From Leifsonia sp. SCN 70-46 (GTDB lineage: Bacteria > Actinomycetota > Actinomycetes > Actinomycetales > Microbacteriaceae), in the NCBI GenBank assembly GCA_001725325.1, contig MEFY01000002.1, positions 2,235,559 to 2,299,558 of the forward strand: DNA of 64,000 nucleotides. The letters are read 5' to 3'. The translations under genes and the position numbers were made by a program. How positions within the stretch are numbered: position 1 is the first letter of the stretch; the number at the start of each line of letters is the position of its first letter. The notes beneath the pieces were generated by a model, which was given only the letters and a program-made list of their open reading frames with translations, did no database searches and was not told the DNA's origin. Positions 38,166-45,702 of this stretch are shown one piece after another.

Positions 38166-38362
38166 AGCCCGGCACGTACCGGCACTTCAAGGGTGCCGTG
38201 TACGTGGTCGTCGGCGTCGCCCGTCACAGCGAGACCGAGGAGCCGTTCGTGGTGTACCACCGCGACGGCTCCTCGGAGCTGTGGGTGCGGCCGCTCGCGA
38301 TGTGGGAGGAGCGCGTGGTCCGCGACGGCTACGACGGGCCGCGGTTCGTGATCAGTAGCTGA
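38153..38362 (+). CDS. DUF1653 family small protein, start codon unclear
   Basis: Sequence from EPGTYRHFKGAVYVVVGVAR onwards, with HSETEEPFVVY and LWVRPLAMWEE, matches DUF1653 closely, and the frame ends at 38362. No in-frame ATG, GTG or TTG lies near: the next upstream one is at 37832, deep in pyk. The best candidate is CTG at 38153, giving 69 residues starting (M)AGLEPGTY and overlapping the pyk stop by 13 bases. A -1 slip from pyk could also produce it but no slippery heptamer is seen. Function is unknown. The last 11 bases overlap the convergent lipoprotein gene. Confidence 0.72.
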   Translation: MAGLEPGTYRHFKGAVYVVVGVARHSETEEPFVVYHRDGSSELWVRPLAMWEERVVRDGYDGPRFVISS

Positions 38363-39110
38363 CGAGCAACGCGACATCGGGATGCTGGGCGCCCACGCCC
38401 TCCGCGGCCGCCTTCTCCGCAGCGCTGCCGACCGTGAGCTCGAGGGTCTCCGCGCCGGACGCGTCGACGGATGCGACGGCGCTCAGCGGGAGCACCCGGC
38501 CCGACACGGCCTGCCACAGGGCGATCGCCGCCGCGGGCTGGGCGCTGCCGACCCCGACTATCGCGAAGGCGCCGTCGGCCGTCGACACGGCCACGGAGAG
38601 GGCACCGAGGTCGCCGCCCGCGCCCGTGTAGGCGGCGAGCACCGACGCCGGGGCATCCCGCAGCCCGGCCTGGCTGCCGACCGTGGCGTGCAGGCCGCCC
38701 ACGTAGTCGGCGGGCGGGTCGAGGGGCTCGTAGTTGACGGTCGCTCCCACGAGCAGGGGATCGTCGCGCAGCGCGTTGACGGTCGTGACGTTCACGTCGT
38801 CGGCGCCGAGCGAGAAGCCCCACGCGTTGCCGACGATGACGTTGACGCCCGAGGCGTCGAAGCCGAGCGTCGACGCCTCGGCGCGCGCCGAGGTCGTGAG
38901 CGCGAGCAGTCCGTCAGCGTCTATCGCGCCGTCGACGACGAGGTGCGACGTGAAGCGCCCGTCGGCCGAGGACTCGACGGACGCCACGTGGTCCTGGCCC
39001 GCCGCCCACGCCGTGAACTCGTCAGGGCCGTGCGCGGGTACGGCCGCGGTGCAGCCCGCGAGGGCCAGCAGCGGCCCGAGCAGGAGCAGGGCGATGCCCG
39101 ACGATCTCAT
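38352..39110 (-). CDS. uncharacterised lipoprotein
   Basis: 252 residues with a lipoprotein signal: hydrophobic stretch then LAGC, Cys20 being the lipidation site. The mature part (from about 30) is rich in small residues, Asp and Val, and lacks recognisable catalytic motifs; I do not recognise the family. A strong ribosome binding site, GGAGGGTGAGG, lies about 5 bases before the ATG on the minus strand. The tRNA-Leu gene ends only 22 bases upstream on the same strand, so the two may share a transcript. It would be modified by Lgt. Confidence 0.85.
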   Translation of the reverse strand: MRSSGIALLLLGPLLALAGCTAAVPAHGPDEFTAWAAGQDHVASVESSADGRFTSHLVVDGAIDADGLLALTTSARAEASTLGFDASGVNVIVGNAWGFSLGADDVNVTTVNALRDDPLLVGATVNYEPLDPPADYVGGLHATVGSQAGLRDAPASVLAAYTGAGGDLGALSVAVSTADGAFAIVGVGSAQPAAAIALWQAVSGRVLPLSAVASVDASGAETLELTVGSAAEKAAAEGVGAQHPDVALLVSY

Positions 39111-39132
39111 GGCACCTCACCCTCCAGTGGAG

Positions 39133-39215
39133 TGCCGGATGCGGGACTTGAACCCGCACGCCCTTTCGGACAGAGCATTTTGAGTGCCCCGCGTCTGCCA
39201 TTCCGCCAATCCGGC
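39133..39215 (-). tRNA. tRNA-Leu (anticodon CAA)
   Basis: Read on the minus strand, a 7-bp acceptor stem GCCGGAT / ATCCGGC with discriminator A closes an 83-nt cloverleaf. The D arm has GGCGGAATGGCAGACGC as in class II tRNAs. The anticodon loop CTCAAAA on a GGGCA/TGCTC stem gives anticodon CAA, reading UUG. A long variable arm and a GTTCAAGTC T loop follow. CCA is not encoded. A -10-like TATTCT (39233-39238, minus strand) would start RNA about 10 nt upstream. Confidence 0.95.
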
Positions 39216-39241
39216 GCACAACCACGCTGGAAAGAATACCG

Positions 39242-39247
39242 TAGGCT
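39242..39247 (+). promoter_or_regulatory. leaderless -10 for pdtaR
   Basis: TAGGCT exactly six bases before the GTG at 39254; the gap TTCCCC has no Shine-Dalgarno. It lies back to back with the minus-strand tRNA promoter (TATTCT, 39233-39238). Confidence 0.5.
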
Positions 39248-39253
39248 TTCCCC

Positions 39254-39859
39254 GTGACCGATGAGACCGCCTCCACCTCCGCCCCCCGACGGGTCGTCGT
39301 TGCCGAGGACGAGTCGCTCATCCGCATGGACATCGTCGAGATCCTCCGCGACAACGGCTTCGAGGTCGTCGGCGAGGCCGGCGACGGCGAGACCGCCGTC
39401 GCGCTCGCGACCGAGCTGCGGCCCGACCTCGTCATCATGGATGTCAAGATGCCGCAGCTCGACGGCATCTCCGCGGCCGAGCGCCTGAGCAAGAACCACA
39501 TCGCGCCCGTCGTGCTCCTCACGGCCTTCAGCCAGAAGGAGCTCGTCGAGCGGGCCTCCGAGGCCGGCGCGCTCGCCTACGTCGTCAAGCCCTTCACGCC
39601 CAACGACCTGCTGCCCGCCATCGAGATCGCGCTCAGCCGCTATACGCAGATCATCACGCTCGAGGCCGAGGTCGCCGACCTCGTCGAGCGCTTCGAGACG
39701 CGCAAGCTCGTCGACCGCGCCAAGGGGCTGCTCAACGAGAAGATGGGCCTCACCGAGCCCGAGGCGTTCCGCTGGATCCAGAAGGCCTCGATGGACCGCC
39801 GCCTCACGATGCACGACGTCGCCCAGGCGATCATCGAGCAGCTCAGCGCCAAGAAGTAG
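39254..39859 (+). CDS. pdtaR: response regulator with ANTAR RNA-binding domain, PdtaR-like
   Basis: 201 residues. The receiver domain (about 13-130) has the acidic pair at 18-19, phospho-acceptor Asp63 in VIMDVKMP, conserved Thr in LLTAF and Lys in VKPF. The C-terminal ANTAR domain (about 140-198) contains LVDRAKGLLNEKMGLTEPEAFRWIQ. It resembles M. tuberculosis Rv1626, phosphorylated by PdtaS, which binds RNA after phosphorylation. No sensor kinase is adjacent, as in that species. Its GTG start is leaderless. Confidence 0.93.
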   Translation: MTDETASTSAPRRVVVAEDESLIRMDIVEILRDNGFEVVGEAGDGETAVALATELRPDLVIMDVKMPQLDGISAAERLSKNHIAPVVLLTAFSQKELVERASEAGALAYVVKPFTPNDLLPAIEIALSRYTQIITLEAEVADLVERFETRKLVDRAKGLLNEKMGLTEPEAFRWIQKASMDRRLTMHDVAQAIIEQLSAKK

Positions 39860-39881
39860 CGCGGCGCCGGGAAGCAGCAGC

Positions 39882-40601
39882 ATGCCGGGTTCGGTCGTCG
39901 TCACGGGCGGCGGCACGGGCGTGGGCGCCGCCACGGCCCAGTCCCTCATCGCGCGCGGCCTCGAGGTCACCATCCTCGTGCTCGAGGCCCCGACGTGGAC
40001 CCACGACCGCCTCACCGTGATCATTGGCGACGCGTCCGACCCCGCGGACGTCGAGCGGGCGGCTGACGCCGCGACCGCGAGCGAGAAGCTCGTCGGCTGG
40101 GTCAACAACGCCGCGGTCTTCGAGGATGCGGCCCTGCACGAGAACCCGGAGGCGGTGCTCGAGACCATCGCCGCCAACCTCGTGCCCGCGGTCGTGGGCA
40201 CGGCGGAGGCCGTGCGCAGGTTCCTCGCGGCGGGAACGCGCGGCGCCATCGTCAACGTGTCGTCGCACCAGGCGCAGCGACCCGTGTCGGGCGCCATGGC
40301 CTACGCGGTCGCGAAGGCCGCCATCGAGGGGCTCACGCGCTCCACCGCCGTCGACTACGGGCCGCGCGGCATCCGTGCGAACGCCGTCGCGCTCGGGTCG
40401 ATCCTCACGGAGCGGTTCGACGGGGACGCCGCGGTGACGGGGGCGGCGCATCCTCTCGGCCGCATGGGCGAGGCGCGCGAGGCCGCAGAGGCGATCGCGT
40501 GGCTGCTGTCGAACCCGGCGGGGTTCGTGAACGGCGCGATCCTGCCCGTCGACGGCGGACGGTCGGTCTGGGGCCGCGACCCCGAGGAGCGGGTGCTCTA
40601 G
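39882..40601 (+). CDS. SDR family oxidoreductase
   Basis: 239 residues. The NAD(P)-binding motif TGGGTGVG is at 8-15, the structural NNAA in VNNAAVFED, the catalytic Ser in NVSSHQ and Tyr141-x3-Lys145 in AYAVAKAA. The C-terminus has the common GFVNGAILPVDGG end. It belongs to the FabG-like classical SDRs. The substrate is not predictable. It follows pdtaR by 22 bases and converges on the thioesterase gene. Confidence 0.9.
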   Translation: MPGSVVVTGGGTGVGAATAQSLIARGLEVTILVLEAPTWTHDRLTVIIGDASDPADVERAADAATASEKLVGWVNNAAVFEDAALHENPEAVLETIAANLVPAVVGTAEAVRRFLAAGTRGAIVNVSSHQAQRPVSGAMAYAVAKAAIEGLTRSTAVDYGPRGIRANAVALGSILTERFDGDAAVTGAAHPLGRMGEAREAAEAIAWLLSNPAGFVNGAILPVDGGRSVWGRDPEERVL

Positions 40602-40605
40602 GCGG

Positions 40606-41040
40606 TCAGGAGGCGGGCCGGTCGAGCAGCATGTTCGTCATGCGGACGGTCGAGAGCCGCCTGCCCTCCTCGTCGGTCATGACGATCTCGTGCGTCGCGA
40701 GCGTGCGCCCGAGGTTGAGCGCGCGGCACGTGCCCGTGACCCAGCCCGACGTGATCGAGCGGCTGTGCGTGGCATTGATCTCGATGCCCACGGCGTAGCG
40801 CCCGGCCCCCGCGTGGATCGCCGACGACACCGAGCCGAGCGTCTCGCCGAGCACGACGTGGGCGCCCCCGTGCAGCAGCCCGACGACCTGGCGGTTGCCC
40901 TCCACGGGCATCCTCGCGACCGAGTAGTCGCCCGAGAGCTCGACGAACTCGATGCCCATCTTGACCGCGAGCTCGCCGCCCTGGGTGCGCTGGATGATCT
41001 CGAGCATCACCGGGTCGATGTCGTCGGGGAGCCTGGTCAT
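40606..41040 (-). CDS. hotdog-fold thioesterase, PaaI/MenI-like
   Basis: 144 residues. The PaaI-type core LLHGGAHVVLGETLGSVSS contains the catalytic His/Gly-Gly and Glu of 4-hydroxybenzoyl-CoA thioesterase relatives; GIEINATHSRSITSGWVTG completes the fold. It hydrolyses an acyl-CoA in the cytosol. Similar genes lie next to polA in many actinobacteria, including mycobacteria. A GGAAAG ribosome binding site precedes the ATG. The gap to the divergent polA start is 53 bp. Confidence 0.88.
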   Translation of the reverse strand: MTRLPDDIDPVMLEIIQRTQGGELAVKMGIEFVELSGDYSVARMPVEGNRQVVGLLHGGAHVVLGETLGSVSSAIHAGAGRYAVGIEINATHSRSITSGWVTGTCRALNLGRTLATHEIVMTDEEGRRLSTVRMTNMLLDRPAS

Positions 41041-41081
41041 CGCTGCACTTTCCGTCTTCGGGGCGTGTCATGGGCCGCGGC

Positions 41082-41087
41082 TAGGCT
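41082..41087 (+). promoter_or_regulatory. leaderless -10 for polA
   Basis: TAGGCT exactly six bases before the polA GTG (41094); identical hexamer and spacing to the pdtaR promoter. The gap GGGTCC has no proper Shine-Dalgarno. Confidence 0.5.
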
Positions 41088-41093
41088 GGGTCC

Positions 41094-43757
41094 GTGCCGG
41101 ACTCCGAAAAGCCTACCCTCCTCGTCATCGACGGCCATTCGCTGGCCTTCCGCGCGTTCTACGCCCTCCCCGTCGACAGCTTCACGACGCGCGACGGGCA
41201 GCACACGAACGCGATCCACGGGTTCCTGTCGATGCTCATCCTGCTGCTGCAGAACGAGAAGCCCACCCACCTCGCGGTCGCGTTCGACATCTCGCGGTTC
41301 TCGTTCCGCACGCGCGAGTACCCGGAGTACAAGGGCACGCGCGGCGAGACGCCGCCGGAGTTCGTGGGCCAGGTCCCGCTGCTCGAGGAGGCGCTCAAGG
41401 CCATGGGCATCCAGACCCTGAGCAAGGAGGACTTCGAGGCAGACGACATCCTCGCGACCCTCGCGACGCGCGGCGCCGCAGAGGGCTACGAGGTGCTCGT
41501 GGTGTCGGGCGACCGCGACGCCATCCAGATGGTCAAGCCCGGCGTGACGCTGCTCTACCCGAACGCGCGCGGCGTCTCCGAGCTCAAGCGCTACGACCGC
41601 GACGCCGTCATGGAGCGCTACGGCATCGAGCCCGAGCAGTACCCGGATGTCGCGGCGCTCGTGGGCGAGACGAGCGACAACCTCATCGGCATCGACAAGG
41701 TCGGCGAGAAGACCGCGGTCAAGTGGATCAACCTCTACGGGTCGCTCCAGGGCATCCTCGACCACGCGGACGAGATCACGGGCGTGGTGGGGGAGAAGCT
41801 GCGGGAGCAGAAGGATCGCGCCATCCGCAACCGCAAGCTCAACCACCTGCTCACCGACATCGACCTGCCCGTCGGGCCCGCCGACCTCGCCCGCCAGCCC
41901 ATGAACGTCGCCGCGGTGCGCGACGTGTTCGACAGGCTCCAGTTCAAGACGCTCCTCGAGCGCGTGCTCAAGATCGCGGCGGCGGAGGGCGGCGCGGAGG
42001 CGATCGCCGACAGCGCGCCCGCGGCGGCGGGCATCCCCGTCATCCGCACGATGGTCGACGAGGAGCTCGGCAAATGGCTCTCCACGCAGTCGGGCAACGG
42101 GCAGAACGCCCTCGGCCTTCGCGTCGAGAGCGCCAACGGCGTCGTCACGGGCTTCGGCATCGGCGCTGCCGACGAGACCGCCTGGGTGCCCTGGGCAGCC
42201 GGCCGCCTCGACTACGCGGCCCTCGAGGAGTGGCTGCGCAGCGACGCCCCCAAGGTCATGTCGGGCTCGAAGGCGCAGCTCAAGATCGCGCGCGACTCGG
42301 GCCTCGACATCAACGGCATCGCCTACGACACGATCCTCGCCGGCTGGCTGCTCAAGCCCGGCACGAAGTCCGAGACGCTCGCGTCGCAGGTGGAGTACTA
42401 CCTAGGCGAGACCCTCCAGCAGGCCGACCCCAACCAGCTCGTGCCCGAGACCGAGCCCGCGAGCCCCGCGACTGAGGCGTGGTACTCGCTGCGGCTCGCC
42501 TCCTACCTCTCGGAGAAGCTCGACGCGGGCTCCCTCGACGTGCTGGAGAGCATCGAGATGCCGCTCGTGCCGGTGCTCGCGACGATGGAGCGCACGGGTA
42601 TCACGGTCAACCGCGGCGTGCTCGGCGCGCTCACGACCGACCTCACGGCGAAGGCCAACGACGTCGCCCAGCGCGCGTTCGCGGAGATCGGCCGCGAGAT
42701 CAACCTCGGCAGCCCCAAGCAGCTGCAGGAGGTGCTGTTCGACCAGCTCGGCATGCCCAAGACCCGCTCGAACAAGACGGGCTTCTCGACGGACGCGGCG
42801 AGCCTCGCCGACCTGCAGGACCTGAACCCGCACCCGTTCCTCGACCTGCTCCTGCAGCACCGCGACGCCACCAAGCTCCTGCAGATCATCGCCAGCATCG
42901 ACAAGGCCGTGGACGGCGGCGGCCGCGTGCACACGACGTACGAGCAGGCGGGTTCCGCGACGGGCCGCATCGCCTCCAACGACCCCAACCTGCAGAACGT
43001 GCCCGTGAAGACCGAGACCGGCAGGATCATCCGCTCGGCGTTCGAGGCGGGCGCCGAGTTCGAGACGCTCCTGACCGCCGACTACTCGCAGGTCGAGATG
43101 CGGATCATGGCGCACCTCTCCGGCGACGAGGGGCTCATCGAGGCCTTCAACTCGGGAGAGGACCTGCACCGCTTCGTCGGCGCGCGCATCTTCCACGTCG
43201 ACCCCGCCGACGTCACGCCGACCATGCGCACGAAGGTCAAGGCCATGTCGTACGGCCTCGCCTACGGCCTGAGCGCGTTCGGCCTCAGCAAGCAGCTGCG
43301 CATCGAGACGAGCGAGGCGAAGGAGCTCATGACCGACTACTTCGCACGCTTCGGCGCCGTGCGCGAGTACCTCCAGAACGTTGTCGAGCAGGCCAAGGTC
43401 GACGGCTACACGACGACGGTGTTCGGGCGCCGCCGGCCGTTCGGCGACCTCTCGTCGTCCAACCGCGTGCTGCGTGAGAACGCGGCGCGGCAGGCGCTCA
43501 ACTCGCCCATCCAGGGCACGGCCGCCGACATCCTCAAGCTCGCCATGATCCGCATCGACGCCGACCTCACGCGTGCGCGCATGGGCTCGAGGATGCTCCT
43601 GCAGGTGCACGACGAGCTCGTGTTCGAGGTCGCCACGGGCGAGCTCGAACAGCTCAGCGCCATCGTGCGCGACCGCATGGCGGGCGCCGCGGAGCTCTCG
43701 GTGCCCCTCGACGTGCAGGTGGGCACGGGGCCGAACTGGGACGCCGCGGCGCACTAG
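41094..43757 (+). CDS. polA: DNA polymerase I
   Basis: 887 residues. The 5'-3' exonuclease domain (about 1-300) has VIDGHSLAFRAFYAL and VVSGDRDAIQMV. The middle 3'-5' exonuclease domain is degenerate: the DxE of motif I is missing, though YDTILAGWLL keeps an Asp. The polymerase domain has DYSQVEMRIMAHLSGD (motif A), the O-helix region RTKVKAMSYGLAYGLS and LLQVHDELVFEV (motif C). It fills gaps and removes RNA primers; proofreading is unlikely, as reported for mycobacterial Pol I. It ends before a strong inverted repeat. Confidence 0.97.
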   Translation: MPDSEKPTLLVIDGHSLAFRAFYALPVDSFTTRDGQHTNAIHGFLSMLILLLQNEKPTHLAVAFDISRFSFRTREYPEYKGTRGETPPEFVGQVPLLEEALKAMGIQTLSKEDFEADDILATLATRGAAEGYEVLVVSGDRDAIQMVKPGVTLLYPNARGVSELKRYDRDAVMERYGIEPEQYPDVAALVGETSDNLIGIDKVGEKTAVKWINLYGSLQGILDHADEITGVVGEKLREQKDRAIRNRKLNHLLTDIDLPVGPADLARQPMNVAAVRDVFDRLQFKTLLERVLKIAAAEGGAEAIADSAPAAAGIPVIRTMVDEELGKWLSTQSGNGQNALGLRVESANGVVTGFGIGAADETAWVPWAAGRLDYAALEEWLRSDAPKVMSGSKAQLKIARDSGLDINGIAYDTILAGWLLKPGTKSETLASQVEYYLGETLQQADPNQLVPETEPASPATEAWYSLRLASYLSEKLDAGSLDVLESIEMPLVPVLATMERTGITVNRGVLGALTTDLTAKANDVAQRAFAEIGREINLGSPKQLQEVLFDQLGMPKTRSNKTGFSTDAASLADLQDLNPHPFLDLLLQHRDATKLLQIIASIDKAVDGGGRVHTTYEQAGSATGRIASNDPNLQNVPVKTETGRIIRSAFEAGAEFETLLTADYSQVEMRIMAHLSGDEGLIEAFNSGEDLHRFVGARIFHVDPADVTPTMRTKVKAMSYGLAYGLSAFGLSKQLRIETSEAKELMTDYFARFGAVREYLQNVVEQAKVDGYTTTVFGRRRPFGDLSSSNRVLRENAARQALNSPIQGTAADILKLAMIRIDADLTRARMGSRMLLQVHDELVFEVATGELEQLSAIVRDRMAGAAELSVPLDVQVGTGPNWDAAAH

Positions 43758-43769
43758 CTCGTCCGCTCA

Positions 43770-43822
43770 TCGAGCCTGTCGAGATCTCGCCGTTCACCCC
43801 GGCGAGGTCTCGGCAGGCTCGA
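43770..43822. repeat. inverted repeat after polA
   Basis: A 23-bp stem (43770-43792 with 43800-43822; two G-T pairs) around a seven-base loop TTCACCC. The arm TCGAGCCTGTCGAGATCTCG shares its core with the repeat at 22000-22054. It lies 12 bases after the polA stop and upstream of the PTS promoter, so it may end polA transcription and insulate the next operon. Confidence 0.8.
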
Positions 43823-43867
43823 CCTGCTTAACCCGCGACACACCCAAAGCTGAAAATTGGCCGTGAG

Positions 43868-43897
43868 TTGACAAGCGGACACAAACGGACTTATATA
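43868..43897 (+). promoter_or_regulatory. strong promoter of the PTS operon
   Basis: A consensus -35 TTGACA (43868-43873) and -10 TATATA (43892-43897) with an 18-bp spacer, or TTATAT with 17. The AT-rich run stands out sharply from the GC-rich surroundings. Transcription should start near 43904, giving a leader of about 45 nt before the DeoR gene. Confidence 0.8.
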
Positions 43898-43928
43898 AAC
43901 CCAGAACCACATTTGGTTTGTCCGTTTG
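43872..43928 (+). promoter_or_regulatory. operator array with CAAACGGAC repeats
   Basis: Three copies of one 9-mer: CAAGCGGAC (43872-43880), CAAACGGAC (43882-43890) and its reverse complement GTCCGTTTG (43920-43928). The first two are direct repeats one helical turn apart, in the -35/-10 spacer; the third is downstream of the start point in inverted orientation. This placement suggests repression by the DeoR protein encoded next, possibly by looping. Inferred, not shown. Confidence 0.6.
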
Positions 43929-43948
43929 AGTCCCACAACGAGGTCGGA

Positions 43949-44710
43949 TTGTACGCACCGGAGCGACACCAGCAGATCCTGGAGACTGCTCGCGCCCACG
44001 GCCGCGTCGACGTCGCCGGCCTCGCCCGTGACCTCTCCGTGACGCCCGAGACCGTGCGCCGCGACCTCACCGCCCTCGAGCGCCGCGGCGTGCTGCGCCG
44101 CGTGCACGGCGGCGCGATCCCCGTCGAGCGCATGGGCATCGAGCCCGGCATCGCCGACCGCGAGGTCCACGCGGCGAGCCAGAAGGAGCGCATCGCGCGC
44201 GCCGCGCTCGACGAGCTGCCCGACGGCGGCTCGGTCATCCTCGACGCCGGCACCACGACCGTGCGCCTCGCCGAGCTGCTGCCGACCGACCGCGAGCTCA
44301 CGGTCGTCACGCACTCGATCCCGGTCGCGAGCATCCTCATCTCCCGGCCGAACGTGAGCCTGCACCTGCTGGGCGGCGTCGTGCGCGGCCGCACCCTCGC
44401 GGCCGTGGGCGACTGGACGCGCGCGCAGATCGCCGACGTGTTCGCCGACGTGGCCTTCATGGGCACCAACGGCATCAGCGTCGAGCGGGGCCTCACGACG
44501 CCCGACCTCGCCGAGGCGAGCGTCAAGCGCGCCCTCATCGACGCCGCGCGGCGCACCGTCGTGCTCGCCGACCACACCAAGTTCGGCCGCGAGGACTTCG
44601 CACGCGTCGCGCCGCTGAGCGACATCGACACCGTGATCACCGACGTCGAGCTCGACGTGGAGCTCGCGGAGGACATCGAGAACGCCGGCCCGAGGGTCGT
44701 GGTCGTGTGA
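43949..44710 (+). CDS. DeoR family transcriptional repressor of the PTS operon
   Basis: 253 residues from TTG 43949 (YAPERHQQILETARAHGRVD); the longer frame begins in the -35 element and is rejected. The N-terminal HTH is VDVAGLARDLSVTPETVRRDLTALERRGVLRRVHGGA, read in parts. The C-terminal sugar-phosphate sensor domain has VILDAGTTTVRLAELL and FMGTNGIS. Relatives such as FruR respond to fructose 1-phosphate. A GAGG ribosome binding site lies at 43940-43943. It overlaps the kinase gene by GTGA. Confidence 0.92.
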   Translation: MYAPERHQQILETARAHGRVDVAGLARDLSVTPETVRRDLTALERRGVLRRVHGGAIPVERMGIEPGIADREVHAASQKERIARAALDELPDGGSVILDAGTTTVRLAELLPTDRELTVVTHSIPVASILISRPNVSLHLLGGVVRGRTLAAVGDWTRAQIADVFADVAFMGTNGISVERGLTTPDLAEASVKRALIDAARRTVVLADHTKFGREDFARVAPLSDIDTVITDVELDVELAEDIENAGPRVVVV

Positions 44711-45660
44711 TCGTGACCGTCACCCTCAACCCGAGCCTCGACCGCACCCTCGAGGTCGACGAGTTCGCGCGCGGTGCCGTGCTGCGCACGTCGGAGCCGA
44801 CCCTCGAGGCGGGCGGCAAGGGCGTCAACGTCACGCGGGCCCTGACCGCCAACGGCACGCCGAGCGTCGCCGTGGTGCCCGTGGGCGGCAGCGAGGGCGC
44901 CGAGCTGACGCGCCTGCTGGATGCGGCCGCCGTGGCCGCCCGCTACGTGCCCCTCGCCGGCCGCACGCGCTCCAACATCACGGTCTCCGAGTCCGACGGC
45001 ACCGTCACCAAGCTCAACGAGCCGGGATCCGGCCTCTCCGCCGACGAGCTCGCCGCCCTCGTGTCCGCCGTCGGAGCGACGGTCTCGGCGGGGGACTGGG
45101 TGGTCGTGAGCGGCAGCGTGCCGCCCGAGTTCGGCGCCGACGAGCTCCAGCTCCTCACGGGGAGCCTCGCCGACCGCGAGGTCAACCTCGCCATAGACAC
45201 GAGCGGCGATGCGCTAGTTGCCTCGCTCGCCGCTCGGCCCCGCCTGATCAAGCCCAACCGCGCGGAGCTCGCCGAGGTCGTGGGCCGCCCGCTCGGCTCG
45301 ATAGCCGACGTCGTCGACGCCGCCCAGGGCGTGCGGGCGCGCGGTGTCGAGCTCGTGCTCGTGAGCCTCGGCGCCGACGGAGCCGTGCTCGTGGGCCCCG
45401 CAGGCGTGGTGGTGGGGGAGTCGCACGTCGCCCACCCGCGCAGCACCGTCGGTGCGGGCGACTGCTTCCTCGCGGGCTTCCTCTCCAAGTTCTCCGTCGA
45501 TGAGACGGACGTCGATGCGGCGCTCCTCGAGGCGCTCGCGTGGGGCGCGGCCGCGGCATCCCTGCCGGGGACCGCCGTGCCGGGCCCCGGCGACATCGAC
45601 AACTCGAATGTCCAGCTGGTGTGGCAGCCAGACCTGGATCGGCCACTCGTGGCCAGCTGA
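44707..45660 (+). CDS. pfkB: 1-phosphofructokinase family (PfkB) kinase
   Basis: 317 residues from GTG 44707. The start IVTVTLNPSLDRTLEVDEF and EAGGKGVNVTRAL are typical of fructose 1-phosphate kinase, and the C-terminal signature has HPRSTVGAGDCFLAGFL with the catalytic Asp. It is expected to convert fructose 1-phosphate to fructose 1,6-bisphosphate, or a related ketose phosphate. It sits between a DeoR repressor and PTS genes, so it feeds the imported sugar to glycolysis. Confidence 0.9.
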   Translation: MIVTVTLNPSLDRTLEVDEFARGAVLRTSEPTLEAGGKGVNVTRALTANGTPSVAVVPVGGSEGAELTRLLDAAAVAARYVPLAGRTRSNITVSESDGTVTKLNEPGSGLSADELAALVSAVGATVSAGDWVVVSGSVPPEFGADELQLLTGSLADREVNLAIDTSGDALVASLAARPRLIKPNRAELAEVVGRPLGSIADVVDAAQGVRARGVELVLVSLGADGAVLVGPAGVVVGESHVAHPRSTVGAGDCFLAGFLSKFSVDETDVDAALLEALAWGAAAASLPGTAVPGPGDIDNSNVQLVWQPDLDRPLVAS

Positions 45661-45702
45661 TTCACCCACCCCATCCCAAAGTACGAAGGAGTACCCACTC
45701 TC

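Noticed and set aside
38120-38175. Programmed -1 frameshift joining pyk to DUF1653
   Set aside because: No slippery heptamer or downstream pseudoknot was found; coupled CTG initiation is simpler, though unproven.
40499-40798. A 99-residue plus-strand frame across the SDR/thioesterase junction
   Set aside because: It overlaps the ends of two well-supported convergent genes and has no own ribosome binding site or motif.
43868-43948. N-terminal extension of the DeoR repressor
   Set aside because: The extension would start inside the TTGACA -35 box and cross the -10 and operators; its residues are unlike the family.
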